Assembly (NCBI GenBank): GCA_934271275.1
Contig: CAKQRD010000008.1
Coordinates: 62,001-126,000, forward strand
DNA from: an uncultured Clostridia bacterium
Lineage (GTDB): Bacteria > Bacillota > Clostridia > Christensenellales > Borkfalkiaceae
DNA length: 64,000 nt
Direction of reading: 5' to 3'
Shown here: piece by piece, positions 25,140 to 32,502 of the stretch
Layout of the letters: every line of letters starts with the position of its first letter
How positions within the stretch are numbered: the first letter of the stretch is position 1
Position numbers and translations under genes: made by a program
The notes under the pieces: generated by a model
What the model saw: only the letters and a program-made list of their open reading frames with translations
Told to the model about the DNA's origin: nothing
Databases searched by the model: none

Positions 25140-25177
25140 AACCTCGGCACTCCTTTAAGTAAAAATAAAGTCGCACC

Positions 25178-25382
25178 GTTTAAAAATAAAAAGTGCGCCA
25201 ACCGAAGTCAACGCACCTAAAACGCAGACCTCAGAAGTCGCCAAACCAACCAAAAGAGTAAGGAATATTCACATTACCACAATGGAGGAAATCTGCATTT
25301 TAACAAATCTACACATTGTAGTAATGCTTAAAAAAGGTATAAATATTCCATTTACCCTTAAAGTTATTCAGTTGGTTTGGCA
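25178..25382 (-). ncRNA. Structured RNA, two-copy family, copy 2 (leader or small RNA)
   Basis: Read on the minus strand: closing stem CCAAACCAAC (25380-25371) with GTTGGTTTGG (25250-25241); AAGGGTAA (25359-25352) with TTACTCTT (25261-25254); GGAATATT (25349-25342) with AATATTCC (25269-25262); apical hairpin 25326-25314 with 25284-25272, all paired. The apical loop holds TTAAAATGCAGATTTC (25303-25288), complementary at all 16 positions (with G-U pairs) to GAGGTCTGCGTTTTAG (25232-25217). A terminator (GTGCG...CGCAC with TTCG loop, 25216-25193, then T run) ends it. Compared with copy 1 the stem sequences differ but pairing is kept, and CTGCGTTTTAG, ACTTCGGTTGGCGCA and TTGTTAAAA are conserved. 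The methyltransferase gene starts 39 bp on. Confidence 0.75.
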
Positions 25383-25388
25383 TTTTTC

Positions 25389-25417
25389 AGTATAGCACGG
25401 TTTTAATTTTTAGGCAA
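25389..25417 (-). promoter_or_regulatory. Promoter of structured RNA copy 2
   Basis: On the minus strand TTGCCT (25417-25412) and TATACT (25394-25389), 17-bp spacer, with GTGC before the -10 as in copy 1. The start is predicted at about 25382, one or two bases before the closing stem. Confidence 0.8.
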
Positions 25418-25480
25418 TCGTTTTTCGCGATTTATTGCGGGCAAAGGCGCGATTTTTGCGGAAATAACGACAAAAAACCG

Positions 25481-25509
25481 TTATGTTTTGTCGAAATAAG
25501 GCATAAAAT
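25481..25509 (+). promoter_or_regulatory. Sigma-E-like promoter for spoIIID
   Basis: TTATGTT (25481-25487), 14-bp spacer, CATAAAAT (25502-25509). The -10 matches the sigma-E consensus CATACAAT at seven of eight positions and the spacing is right. spoIIID is a known sigma-E gene in Bacillus. Confidence 0.65.
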
Positions 25510-25539
25510 GTATTATCCGAAAAATTTGGGGGATAATAT

Positions 25540-25800
25540 ATGAAAGACGATATTTACGGGAGAGTGCTGGAAGAAGCGTATTATATCGCGGAGACGGGCG
25601 CGACGGTTCGCGCGGCGGCAAAGGTTTTTCACGTTTCTAAATCTACTGTGCATAAAGACGTGACGGAGCGGCTCGTTAAAATAGACAAAACGCTTTTCGT
25701 CAGGGTTAAGGTTACCTTGGAAAAGAACCTTGCCGAAAGGCATTTGCGGGGCGGCGAGGCTACGAGGCAAAAATATATCCGCGAGCGCGCTCTTTCCTGA
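25540..25800 (+). CDS. spoIIID: Sporulation transcription regulator SpoIIID
   Basis: The 86-residue DNA-binding protein acts in the mother cell to activate and repress sigma-E genes and prepare sigma-K expression. The whole length fits the family: VLEEAYYIAETGATVRAAAKVFHVSKSTVHKDVTERL contains the helix-turn-helix (recognition helix around VSKSTVHKDV), followed by NLAERHLRGGEATRQKY, the characteristic C-terminal basic region. The start follows GGGGG and the promoter is sigma-E-like. Its presence argues that the organism forms endospores. Confidence 0.95.
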   Translation: MKDDIYGRVLEEAYYIAETGATVRAAAKVFHVSKSTVHKDVTERLVKIDKTLFVRVKVTLEKNLAERHLRGGEATRQKYIRERALS

Positions 25801-25911
25801 ATTTATCGGGGTTGCGCGCTTGACAAGCGCGCCGACAAAGTTGTAAAATAAGCGTGAACCTGCACGGGAAGGCTTTTCTGACCGCAAAGGGGATAACGCA
25901 AAGAATTTTTT

Positions 25912-25940
25912 CTTAAAGTCCTTGACTTTAAGAGCTTTTT
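25912..25940 (+). terminator. Terminator downstream of spoIIID
   Basis: CTTAAAGTC (25912-25920), loop CTT, GACTTTAAG (25924-25932), then AGCTTTTT. Confidence 0.7.
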
Positions 25941-26029
25941 GGTTTTTCCCCTTCGGCAGTTCGCCGCAGGGGAATTTTTTTGTTGATTCGGCGGCGTATG
26001 CGGCGTCTGTCGGCGGGAAAGATATTGAA

Positions 26030-26428
26030 CGGCGGGAGCAAGCCCCCGCCCTACGAGGCGTGAGAAGTTGCCCCGCCCTACGGAGCGTATACAGCAGAAT
26101 GAGAAAAAATCCCTGCACCACACAAAGAGTATACAGTTTGTAACTGTATACAATGTTTAACGCATAGTAAATTGTGTCATTCTGAGATGAGCTTGCGTAG
26201 ACAAGCCCGCGAAGAATCTTGAAAGCTACTTGTGTGCAAAGATTCTTCGTAAGAAATGGCAAGAAGCAGGTCTCAGAATGACAGAACAAAAGTTTGTGCT
26301 TAAAGAATTTTCGGAACGGCGGGAGCAAGCCCCCGCCCTACGGGGTGTATACAGTTTATAACTGTGTGGAAAACTTAAAATAAGAGCAGTATTTTATAAA
26401 AACCTTTATACAGTTTATAACTGTGCAA
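26030..26428. repeat. Cluster of dispersed intergenic inverted repeats
   Basis: This gap holds several small repeats and no gene. GGCGGGAGCAAGCCCCCGCC hairpins lie at 26030-26055 and 26317-26343. The palindrome GTATACAGTTTGTAACTGTATA(C) is at 26129-26151, with diverged copies at 26347-26368 and 26406-26428. A family 1 inverted-repeat element is at 26176-26282. The same building blocks recur in 49786-50280. The stretch 25933-26029 shows nothing recognisable. Confidence 0.82.
26176..26282. repeat. Dispersed inverted-repeat element, family 1, copy C
   Basis: 107 bp bounded by GTCATTCTGAG and CTCAGAATGAC, with GAAGAATCTTGAAAGCTACTT and AGATTCTTCG inside. It is closely similar to copy B at 16814. 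Confidence 0.85.
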
Positions 26429-26513
26429 AACGTTTTAATCAAAAAATATAAACATAAGCAAAAGCGAAAGCGTTTAAAACAGTAAAATACGATAAAAATC
26501 ATAGGAGAACTAT

Positions 26514-27536
26514 ATGAAAAAATTTTTAACCATTCTTTTAACGGCGATAATCGCCGCGACCGCCGCAGGACTTTTCGCCTGCGCAAAAAACGATAACACA
26601 GGCGATAACGGCGAGAAGCCCGCTCCCGCCGAACCCGTCTCGCTTTCCTTTTATATGCCCGACGGCGCGCCCGCGCTTTCGGTTGCAAAATTCGTAAACG
26701 ACAAAGAGAATTTCGGCGTTGAAAACCTCACGATGAATTACAACGTCGTTTCCGCAACCGAAATAAACAACGCGATACTTAAAAATCACGGCGATTTCGT
26801 TATTATGCCCGTCAACGCGGCAACCAAGCTTTATACGAACAACGGCGGAGAAAATTATAAGCTCGCCGCGGTCGTGACTCACGGCAATTTTTACGTTATG
26901 ACCAAGGACGAAAGCGTTAAAACCGCAAACGACCTCGTGGGCAGAGTGGTTTTCGTTCCGCAGAAGGGTAAAGTTCCCGATTTCACCTTCCTTGCCGCGC
27001 TCAAAAATCTCGGCATAGAATACGAGGAAAGCGATACGCCCGTCGCGGGCAAGGTTGCTCTTAAATATTACGCCCAGCCCTCCGACTTCAATAAGCTCCT
27101 TTTAACCGACGGCGCCGCGATAGGTCTCGTTCCCGAACCCGCCGCGAGCGTGCTGAAAAGTAAGGGCGTTTTCGCCGCACTCGACCTTCAAAAAATGTAC
27201 GACGAGAAAAACGCAAGCTATCCCCAAGCCGCGCTTATGGTTAAAGAAAGCGTAACCGCAAAATTCCCCGAACTCGTTGAGAAGATTGGCGCGTCGTTCG
27301 GCGAAAATGCCGACTGGGCGAAAGAAAACCCCGCGGAAGCCGTGAACGCCGTAAAGTCCGTTTACGAACAGACTTCTCTGAATGCCGCTACAATAAATTC
27401 CGACACGATTAAGGGCTGCAAAATCTTCTGGCAGGACTCTGCGGCGGCAAAGGAAGAGCTTAACGCGTATATCGCCGCAATCCGCGCGATAACCGAAAGC
27501 GCGGCGAACGTCGTTCCCGAAGAATTCTATTTATAA
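26514..27536 (+). CDS. ABC transporter substrate-binding lipoprotein (nitrate/sulfonate/thiamine-precursor type)
   Basis: The 340-residue protein has a lipoprotein signal ending in LFAC with the lipidated cysteine at 23. It should bind a small solute outside the membrane for the permease and ATPase that follow. The fold is that of NMT1/SsuA-like proteins: SLSFYMPDGAPALSVAKFV at the start of lobe 1, then TEINNAILKNHGDFVIMPVNAA, and ALKNLGIEYEE. The start follows ATAGGAGAAC. No thiamine-pyrophosphate riboswitch motif is visible upstream, so the substrate is undetermined. Confidence 0.85.
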   Translation: MKKFLTILLTAIIAATAAGLFACAKNDNTGDNGEKPAPAEPVSLSFYMPDGAPALSVAKFVNDKENFGVENLTMNYNVVSATEINNAILKNHGDFVIMPVNAATKLYTNNGGENYKLAAVVTHGNFYVMTKDESVKTANDLVGRVVFVPQKGKVPDFTFLAALKNLGIEYEESDTPVAGKVALKYYAQPSDFNKLLLTDGAAIGLVPEPAASVLKSKGVFAALDLQKMYDEKNASYPQAALMVKESVTAKFPELVEKIGASFGENADWAKENPAEAVNAVKSVYEQTSLNAATINSDTIKGCKIFWQDSAAAKEELNAYIAAIRAITESAANVVPEEFYL

Positions 27537-27538
27537 CC

Positions 27539-28297
27539 GTGAAAGTAAAACAGACTATCGTTACGGGAGTCGTTTTGCCCGTTGCAACCGTTTTGCTGCT
27601 CGTAGCCGTGTGGGAAATCGCGGCGAAAGCGATAAGCAGCGAATATATTTTGCCGACCGTCGGCGAAACTCTTTCCGCGTGCCTTAAACTTTTCGGCTCG
27701 GCGGAGTTTTATGCCGCCCTTTTCGGCACGCTTCTTCGCACGGTCATAGCTTTTGCGATTTCTTTTACGCTTGCGTATTCTTTCGCGATACTTTCCGAAA
27801 AAAGTCCCGCCGCAAAAAGCGTGATTTCGGTGATAATCGCGATAGTAAGAGTTTTTCCGACCGTCGCGGTGATACTTCTGGTGCTGTTCTGGACAAACTC
27901 CCGCGTCGCGCCGATAATAGTGACCTCCACAGTAGTGCTGCCCGCGCTTTACGGAATAGCGGCGGAAGCTCTCGGCGCGGTGGACGAGGACGCGCTTTTA
28001 ATGTGCAAAGCTTTTAACGTAAGCGAAAAGGACGTGTTTTTTAAAGTCAGGCTTCCGCAAATCGCGCCCGCGCTGTTGCGTTCGATAGGCACGGGGATTT
28101 CTCTTAACTTAAAGCTTATGGTGGCGGCGGAAGTGATTGCGGCAACGGCAAAATCTATCGGGAATATGCTTAATAACGGCAACTACTATCTCGAAATTCC
28201 CAAGATGTTTGCGCTGACTTTGGTCGTTATCGTTGCGGGACTGCTGTTTGAAATTATATTCGGCGCGCTTGCAAAGCGTGCGGAGAGGTGGAAATGA
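27539..28297 (+). CDS. ABC transporter permease (SsuC/TauC/ThiX type)
   Basis: The 252-residue protein has about six membrane helices and the cytoplasmic EAA-type loop ALGAVDEDALLMCKAFNVSEKDVFFKVRLPQIAPAL, which contacts the ATPase. It most likely starts at the GTG at 27539, two bases after the stop of the binding-protein gene, with no clear ribosome binding site of its own, so coupling is likely. It ends overlapping the ATPase gene. Confidence 0.87.
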   Translation: MKVKQTIVTGVVLPVATVLLLVAVWEIAAKAISSEYILPTVGETLSACLKLFGSAEFYAALFGTLLRTVIAFAISFTLAYSFAILSEKSPAAKSVISVIIAIVRVFPTVAVILLVLFWTNSRVAPIIVTSTVVLPALYGIAAEALGAVDEDALLMCKAFNVSEKDVFFKVRLPQIAPALLRSIGTGISLNLKLMVAAEVIAATAKSIGNMLNNGNYYLEIPKMFALTLVVIVAGLLFEIIFGALAKRAERWK

Positions 28298-28956
28298 TAA
28301 CTTTAACCGACGTAACTAAAAAATACGGCGAAAAGACGGTTTTCGAGAATTTTTCGCTATCTTTGCAAACGGGCGCGGTTACGGCTGTTCTCGGTTCTTC
28401 GGGATCGGGAAAAACCACCCTTCTCAATATTCTTGCGGGGCTTACCGATTTCGAGGGGAAAATTACGGGCGACGTAAAGCCCGCGGCGTGCGTTTTTCAG
28501 ACGAACGGGCTTGCGAAAAACCTTACCGTCAAAGAAAATATTCTGCTCGTGAATAAAAACGCGGACGCGGAAGGCTTGCTTTCCCGCGCGGGACTTCTCG
28601 GTGCGGCGAACCTTTACCCGAAAGAGCTTTCGGGCGGAATGGCGCGCAGAGTCGCGCTCATCAGGGCGTTCGCGTACCCCGCAAAGCTTTTGCTTTTAGA
28701 CGAACCGTTTTTCGGCTTCGATCCCGCGCTCAAAGAACTGATGATTGCGGAGCTTGAAAGACTTCTTAAAGAGGATAGCCGCACGACCGTACTCGTCACG
28801 CACGAAGCGAAAGAGGCGGTACGGCTTGCTTCCCGCGCGGTGATTATTTCGGGAGGCAAAGCGGTATACGATAAATCACGGCTCACTCCTGCGGACGAAA
28901 ACGAGCTTTATATGAAGCTCGTAGAAACGGGGCTTTCCGATTTTAACCGCGGTTAA
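28294..28956 (+). CDS. ABC transporter ATP-binding protein (SsuB/TauB/ThiZ type)
   Basis: I choose ATG 28294, which overlaps the permease stop as ATGA and follows GGAGAGG; an in-frame GTG at 28288 is the alternative. The 220-residue ATPase has Walker A GSSGSGKTTLL (about 33-43), Q-loop VFQTNGL, signature LSGGMARRVAL and Walker B LLLLDEPFFGFD, then the H-loop VTHEAKEA. It is short compared with typical SsuB (about 250). A terminator follows at 28989. Confidence 0.9.
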   Translation: MITLTDVTKKYGEKTVFENFSLSLQTGAVTAVLGSSGSGKTTLLNILAGLTDFEGKITGDVKPAACVFQTNGLAKNLTVKENILLVNKNADAEGLLSRAGLLGAANLYPKELSGGMARRVALIRAFAYPAKLLLLDEPFFGFDPALKELMIAELERLLKEDSRTTVLVTHEAKEAVRLASRAVIISGGKAVYDKSRLTPADENELYMKLVETGLSDFNRG

Positions 28957-28988
28957 GGCGGCGGCAGATTGCCCACGAATAGAAATAT

Positions 28989-29023
28989 AAAGAGTTTTCT
29001 TTTAAACGGGAACTCTTTTTTTT
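28989..29023 (+). terminator. Terminator of the ABC importer operon
   Basis: AAAGAGTT (28989-28996) pairs with AACTCTTT (29011-29018), followed by a T run to 29023. Confidence 0.75.
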
Positions 29024-29033
29024 CGTTTAAAAG

Positions 29034-29062
29034 TTGTAATTTGCCGCGCGTTATGATAATAT
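29034..29062 (+). promoter_or_regulatory. Promoter for the glycosidase/SGNH operon
   Basis: TTGTAA (29034-29039), 17-bp spacer, TAATAT (29057-29062). Confidence 0.6.
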
Positions 29063-29123
29063 ATTTCCGTTGGGCGAAAAACTCGTTCGACGCCCGCAGA
29101 TAAAGGAGTTTAAAAGAGACAAG

Positions 29124-31076
29124 ATGAGAAGAAAAGACAGCTTTTTCGGTCTGCATTTCGATTACCACGCGAATAAAGATACCAAGGATATAGGCAAAAA
29201 TTTCGACGAAAAGGTAGTCGAGCGCATTGTAAAAGAGGTCAAGCCCGATTTTATTCAGTGCGACACCAAAGGTCACCCCGGATATTCCTCTTATAAAACG
29301 GAAGCGGGTACGCCCGCTCCGCACCTCGTGAACGATATTCTCGCGGGGTGGAGAAAGGTTACCGCAAAATACGGCGTCGCGCTCTACTCGCATTATTCGG
29401 GCGTATGGGATAAAAAAGCGGCGGAGGATCACCCCGACTGGTGTGCGGTGAATAAAGACGGCACGCTTACCGATAAAATGTCCGTGTTCGGCGATTACGC
29501 GGATAAGCTTCTCATTCCGCAGATGAAGGAGCTTGCGTTAAAGTATAAAACGGACGGCGCGTGGGTAGACGGCGAGTGCTGGGGTGCGGCGGTCGATTAT
29601 TCCGAAAAGGCCAAAAAAGCGTTTTACGAAAAGACGGGCAAGCGCGCGGAAGACCTTTCGGACGAAGAATATAAAGAATACCTCGCGTTCAACAGACAGG
29701 GCTTTTTCGATTACGTTAAGCATTATATAGAAGAAATAAAGAAGGTCGCGCCCGAGTTCGATATAACGAGCAACTGGTTCAACACCGTTTTCGTGCCGGA
29801 CGATTTGCGCTTTACCGATTACATTTCGGGCGACCTCGCTCCCTCGAACAGCGTGGACAGCGCGCGCTTCGACGGCAGAATTATGCAGTCCTTCGGCAGA
29901 AACTGGGATATTATGAGCTGGGGCATAAACTTCCCCGTTCACCACGTCAAAAGCCCCGTTCAGCTTATGCAGGAAGCCGCGGTCATTATGGCTCTCGGCG
30001 GCGGATTTCAGGTCTATAATATGCAGTCCCCGCAAAACGTCGTTATGGACGAATGGGCTATACCGTACTGGGCGGAAATTTCCGCGTTCTGCCGCGCGAG
30101 AAAGGAGTTCGCGCATAACGGCAAAATCGTTCCGAATATCGGCGTAGTGTATTCTGCGGCGGCGTATTATAACGATATTGACTGCCTGTTTACCAACGCA
30201 AGCGGGTACAGCAAGGAGTTTTCGGGTATGCTTCTCGCGCTTTGCGACCTCGGCGAAAGCGTTTCGGTGCTTAACGAACAGCGGCTCGAAGAGTACGGGC
30301 TTGAAAATTATAAAACGCTCGTCGTGACAAACGCTTCCGCGCTCGGCGAGGGGATTAAGGAGCGGCTGTTATCTTACGCGAAGGCGGGCGGAAACCTCGT
30401 TATATGCGGCGCGGATTCGATAAAGCTTTTCGCGGACGACGTAGGCGCAAGGGTTATAAAAGAATATCGCGACCACCCCGTTATGAGAATAGAGGACGAT
30501 GATTATAAGGTAGAGGTGAGGAGAGATTATCTCAACGCGGAGCTTGAAGGCGGCAAAGTCCTTTGCTATATGTACGAAGGGCTTGTGGACGGGGATATGG
30601 CTTGCACCAACCCGCCGCCCTCCATCAATTTCGACGGCGTTAAAGCGGGCGCGTTTATTAAAAGAGAGTTCGGCAAAGGCACGGTCGCAATCATGCCCGT
30701 AAATCTCGGCAATTTCTATAACGAGGAAAAGACTTTCGAGGCGGCAAGGTTCTTTAAGAAGTGCTTCGGAAGCTACGGCAAGGGCGTCGCGACTATCGAC
30801 CGCGGCGGCGAAGCGGAGGTTCTCGCTACCGAAAAGAACGGCAAGAAATATATTCACGTCGTCAATCTTACGGGCGAACACCGCAATCCCAAAACGATGT
30901 CTTTCGAGACCATTCCCGCGCTGTACGGCGTGAACGCGGAGTTGGCCGCGGATAAAAAGCCGAGGTCGGTGAAATTGCAGCCCGAGGGCAAAGAAATTCC
31001 GTTCGTTTACGAGAACGGCAGAGTTAAAATAGCTTTGGATAAAGTAGAAATTTATACGATTATAGAGGTAAAATAA
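29124..31076 (+). CDS. Putative glycoside hydrolase (alpha-L-fucosidase/GHL-like barrel with GATase-like domain)
   Basis: The start at 29124 (MRRKDSFFGLHFDYHA) follows AAAGGAG, although 15 bp away. Residues 1-350 look like a TIM-barrel glycosidase of the fucosidase/GHL6-related type: FFGLHFDYHANKDT, IQCDTKGHPGYSSY, DGAWVDGECW and a late MSWGINFPVHHV. Residues about 350-520 have the beta-galactosidase trimerisation (GATase-like) pattern (NIGVVYSAAAYYND, ENYKTLVVTNASALGEG, GGNLVICGADS). A beta-sandwich tail ends the 650-residue protein. There is no signal peptide. The substrate is unknown. It is followed after one base by an SGNH hydrolase gene, suggesting joint processing of a decorated glycan. 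Confidence 0.7.
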   Translation: MRRKDSFFGLHFDYHANKDTKDIGKNFDEKVVERIVKEVKPDFIQCDTKGHPGYSSYKTEAGTPAPHLVNDILAGWRKVTAKYGVALYSHYSGVWDKKAAEDHPDWCAVNKDGTLTDKMSVFGDYADKLLIPQMKELALKYKTDGAWVDGECWGAAVDYSEKAKKAFYEKTGKRAEDLSDEEYKEYLAFNRQGFFDYVKHYIEEIKKVAPEFDITSNWFNTVFVPDDLRFTDYISGDLAPSNSVDSARFDGRIMQSFGRNWDIMSWGINFPVHHVKSPVQLMQEAAVIMALGGGFQVYNMQSPQNVVMDEWAIPYWAEISAFCRARKEFAHNGKIVPNIGVVYSAAAYYNDIDCLFTNASGYSKEFSGMLLALCDLGESVSVLNEQRLEEYGLENYKTLVVTNASALGEGIKERLLSYAKAGGNLVICGADSIKLFADDVGARVIKEYRDHPVMRIEDDDYKVEVRRDYLNAELEGGKVLCYMYEGLVDGDMACTNPPPSINFDGVKAGAFIKREFGKGTVAIMPVNLGNFYNEEKTFEAARFFKKCFGSYGKGVATIDRGGEAEVLATEKNGKKYIHVVNLTGEHRNPKTMSFETIPALYGVNAELAADKKPRSVKLQPEGKEIPFVYENGRVKIALDKVEIYTIIEVK

Positions 31077-31077
31077 A

Positions 31078-31734
31078 ATGGATTTAAAAGGTAAAAAGGT
31101 TGTTTTTTTGGGTGACAGCATAACTGCGGGATCTTCCGCGACGAAGGCAGAAAACGTTTTTCATCAGGTGATGAAAAAGGATTTGGGGCTTAAAGAAGCT
31201 TTGAATTACGGCATCAGCGGCACGAGAATCGCGAGACAGAGCGTGAAGAGCGAAACGTCTCAGTTCGATTTGGATTTTAATGTGCGCGCGGAGGAATTGC
31301 CCGCGGACGCGGATTTCGTGTTCGTGTTCGGAGGAACGAACGACTACGGTCACGGAGACGCGCCGTTCGGAAAAGAGGGAGACGATACGCCGGATACCTT
31401 CTGCGGCGCGGTGAGATCGCTTTTTGATAAACTTATAAAAAGGTACGGGAAAGAAAAAATCGTCGTTATGACTCCGCTCCGCAGAACGAACGACGAGAAC
31501 GTTTACGGAGAAAGAAGAACGGTAATCGGCGCGCCGCTTAAAGAGTTTGCGGCGGTTATTGAAAAGGAAGCTAAACGAGACGGCTTGAAATTCGTCGATT
31601 TATTCAGAGAACCTATGCTTAATCCTAACGTAGAGGAGCTTAATAAGAAGTATTTTGCGGACGGGCTTCATCCGAACGACGCGGGACACGCGCTTCTTGC
31701 AAAGGTAATCGAAGAAAAAATAAAGAATTTATAA
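31078..31734 (+). CDS. SGNH/GDSL-type esterase
   Basis: The 218-residue hydrolase has block I FLGDSITAG (S14 as nucleophile), the block II glycine in NYGISG, block III GGTNDYG, and block V DGLHPNDAGH with the catalytic Asp and His. It should remove acyl (for example acetyl) groups from a carbohydrate. The start lies one base after the glycosidase stop, so the two are co-transcribed. No export signal is seen. Confidence 0.88.
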   Translation: MDLKGKKVVFLGDSITAGSSATKAENVFHQVMKKDLGLKEALNYGISGTRIARQSVKSETSQFDLDFNVRAEELPADADFVFVFGGTNDYGHGDAPFGKEGDDTPDTFCGAVRSLFDKLIKRYGKEKIVVMTPLRRTNDENVYGERRTVIGAPLKEFAAVIEKEAKRDGLKFVDLFREPMLNPNVEELNKKYFADGLHPNDAGHALLAKVIEEKIKNL

Positions 31735-31757
31735 AGATAGTAAAGGTAATAGAAAAT

Positions 31758-31794
31758 GTGGGCGGGGCGCGAAAAAATTCGCACCCCGCCCCAC
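31758..31794 (+). terminator. GC-rich hairpin after the glycosidase/SGNH operon
   Basis: GTGGGCGGGG pairs with CCCCGCCCCAC, with an inner GCGAA/TTCGC. There is no T run, so termination is uncertain. Confidence 0.45.
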
Positions 31795-31951
31795 GGAGAA
31801 ACTGCTCCGCATTCGCTACGCAGGGCTACGCCCGAACCGATTTCGCTTCATTGGGTAGGAAACGGCTATTGGGTAGCCGTTTGCCACGGAGAAGCACCTC
31901 CGCTTTGCTACGGTGGCAAAGCCGAACTCCTTCGTCGTTCGTTCTCCGCGG
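31795..31951. other. Unassigned intergenic stretch
   Basis: Open frames here (for example 31756-31998) give low-complexity peptides without family resemblance. A small hairpin AAACGGCTA-ttggg-TAGCCGTTT lies at 31859-31883. I see no gene. Confidence 0.5.
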
Positions 31952-31991
31952 GCAAAAGAAAAAGCATATCCATTCGGATATGCTTTTTCTT
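31952..31991. terminator. Terminator after tRNA-Glu (bidirectional shape)
   Basis: On the minus strand AGAAAAAGCATATCC pairs with GGATATGCTTTTTCT, with loop GAAT, followed by TTTT. It is directly downstream of the tRNA. Confidence 0.85.
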
Positions 31992-31992
31992 T

Positions 31993-32067
31993 TGGTAGCC
32001 CCACGGAGAATCGAACTCCGGATTCAGCCTTGAGAGGGCTGCGTCTTAACCGCTTGACCATGAGGCC
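31993..32067 (-). tRNA. tRNA-Glu (anticodon CUC)
   Basis: 75 nt including an encoded CCA. On the minus strand the acceptor arm GGCCTCA pairs with TGGGGCT, the D-arm region is TGGTCAAGCGGTTAAGA, the anticodon stem CAGCC/GGCTG encloses CTCTCAA with anticodon CUC, and the T-arm CGGAG-TTCGATT-CTCCG is perfect. It reads GAG codons. It has its own promoter (32108-32136) and terminator. Confidence 0.95.
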
Positions 32068-32107
32068 TTAAACAAAAAATAACTTTTTCTATCTTTTCAG
32101 CTTGACT

Positions 32108-32136
32108 ATTTTACCATAATTTATTTTATTTGGCAA
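32108..32136 (-). promoter_or_regulatory. Promoter of tRNA-Glu
   Basis: On the minus strand TTGCCA (32136-32131), 17-bp spacer, TAAAAT (32113-32108). Confidence 0.82.
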
Positions 32137-32169
32137 CGATTTTCGGTAGTATAAACAAAAAAATATCAA

Positions 32170-32388
32170 AAAACAAAATAAACCCGCATCAGCCGACGGA
32201 AAAGAAATAATAACCCGATATTCTACGGGCAAGTAACCTGCCTTGCCGTTTCTGCATCTCTTTATTAACGGACGGGAAATACGCCGCCCAAGAGCTCCGC
32301 TTTTCGGCAGGGACGCGGTCCTTTATTTATTATTACTGTGGATTTTTTTGACTTTTCCTATCGCACTGCGCAGGCTTATCGTAAGCTT
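32170..32388 (-). ncRNA. Candidate standalone structured RNA of about 220 nt, family unassigned
   Basis: On the minus strand a strong promoter (TTGCCA-17-TAAAAT) starts this transcript near 32388, and a T-rich run (about 32182-32168) after TGATGCGGG ends it. Visible pairings are AAGCCTGC near the 5' end with GCGGGTTT at the 3' end, GGAAAAG with CTTTTCC, AATAATAA with TTATTATT, CCTGCC with GGCAGG, and GGGCGG with CCGTCC. Nested long-range pairing with bubbles resembles 6S RNA in outline, but I cannot confirm that. No coding frame is present. The rest of the 32068-32502 gap holds only promoters. Confidence 0.5.
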
Positions 32389-32394
32389 ATTCTT

Positions 32395-32423
32395 ATTTTA
32401 GCAGATTTATAACCTTATGGCAA
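32395..32423 (-). promoter_or_regulatory. Promoter of the candidate small RNA
   Basis: On the minus strand TTGCCA (32423-32418), 17-bp spacer, TAAAAT (32400-32395), identical hexamers to the tRNA-Glu promoter. Confidence 0.78.
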
Positions 32424-32433
32424 TTATTTATCG

Positions 32434-32462
32434 TTGACTTTTTACGCTTTTTGACTTAAAAT
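32434..32462 (+). promoter_or_regulatory. Sigma-A promoter for comEC
   Basis: TTGACT (32434-32439), 17-bp spacer, TAAAAT (32457-32462), 40 bp before the start codon. Confidence 0.8.
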
Positions 32463-32502
32463 ATTTTTCGTGCCGAACCCGATTCGGTTATAGAGAAAAA
32501 TT

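Noticed and set aside
22973..25382. Prophage or integrative element boundary
   Set aside because: No integrase, attachment-site repeat or phage gene is visible; tRNA-Glu is 6 kb away and intact.
26030..26428. CRISPR array
   Set aside because: The repeats are of several kinds with irregular spacing, are palindromic elements found elsewhere, and no cas genes are present.
26400..26513. Thiamine-pyrophosphate riboswitch in front of the ABC importer
   Set aside because: The CUGAGA and ACCUGA-type conserved blocks are missing, so thiamine-precursor uptake is not supported.
31756..32033. Overlapping small plus-strand frames before tRNA-Glu
   Set aside because: The peptides are low in complexity, run into the tRNA terminator and the tRNA gene itself, and have no ribosome binding site.
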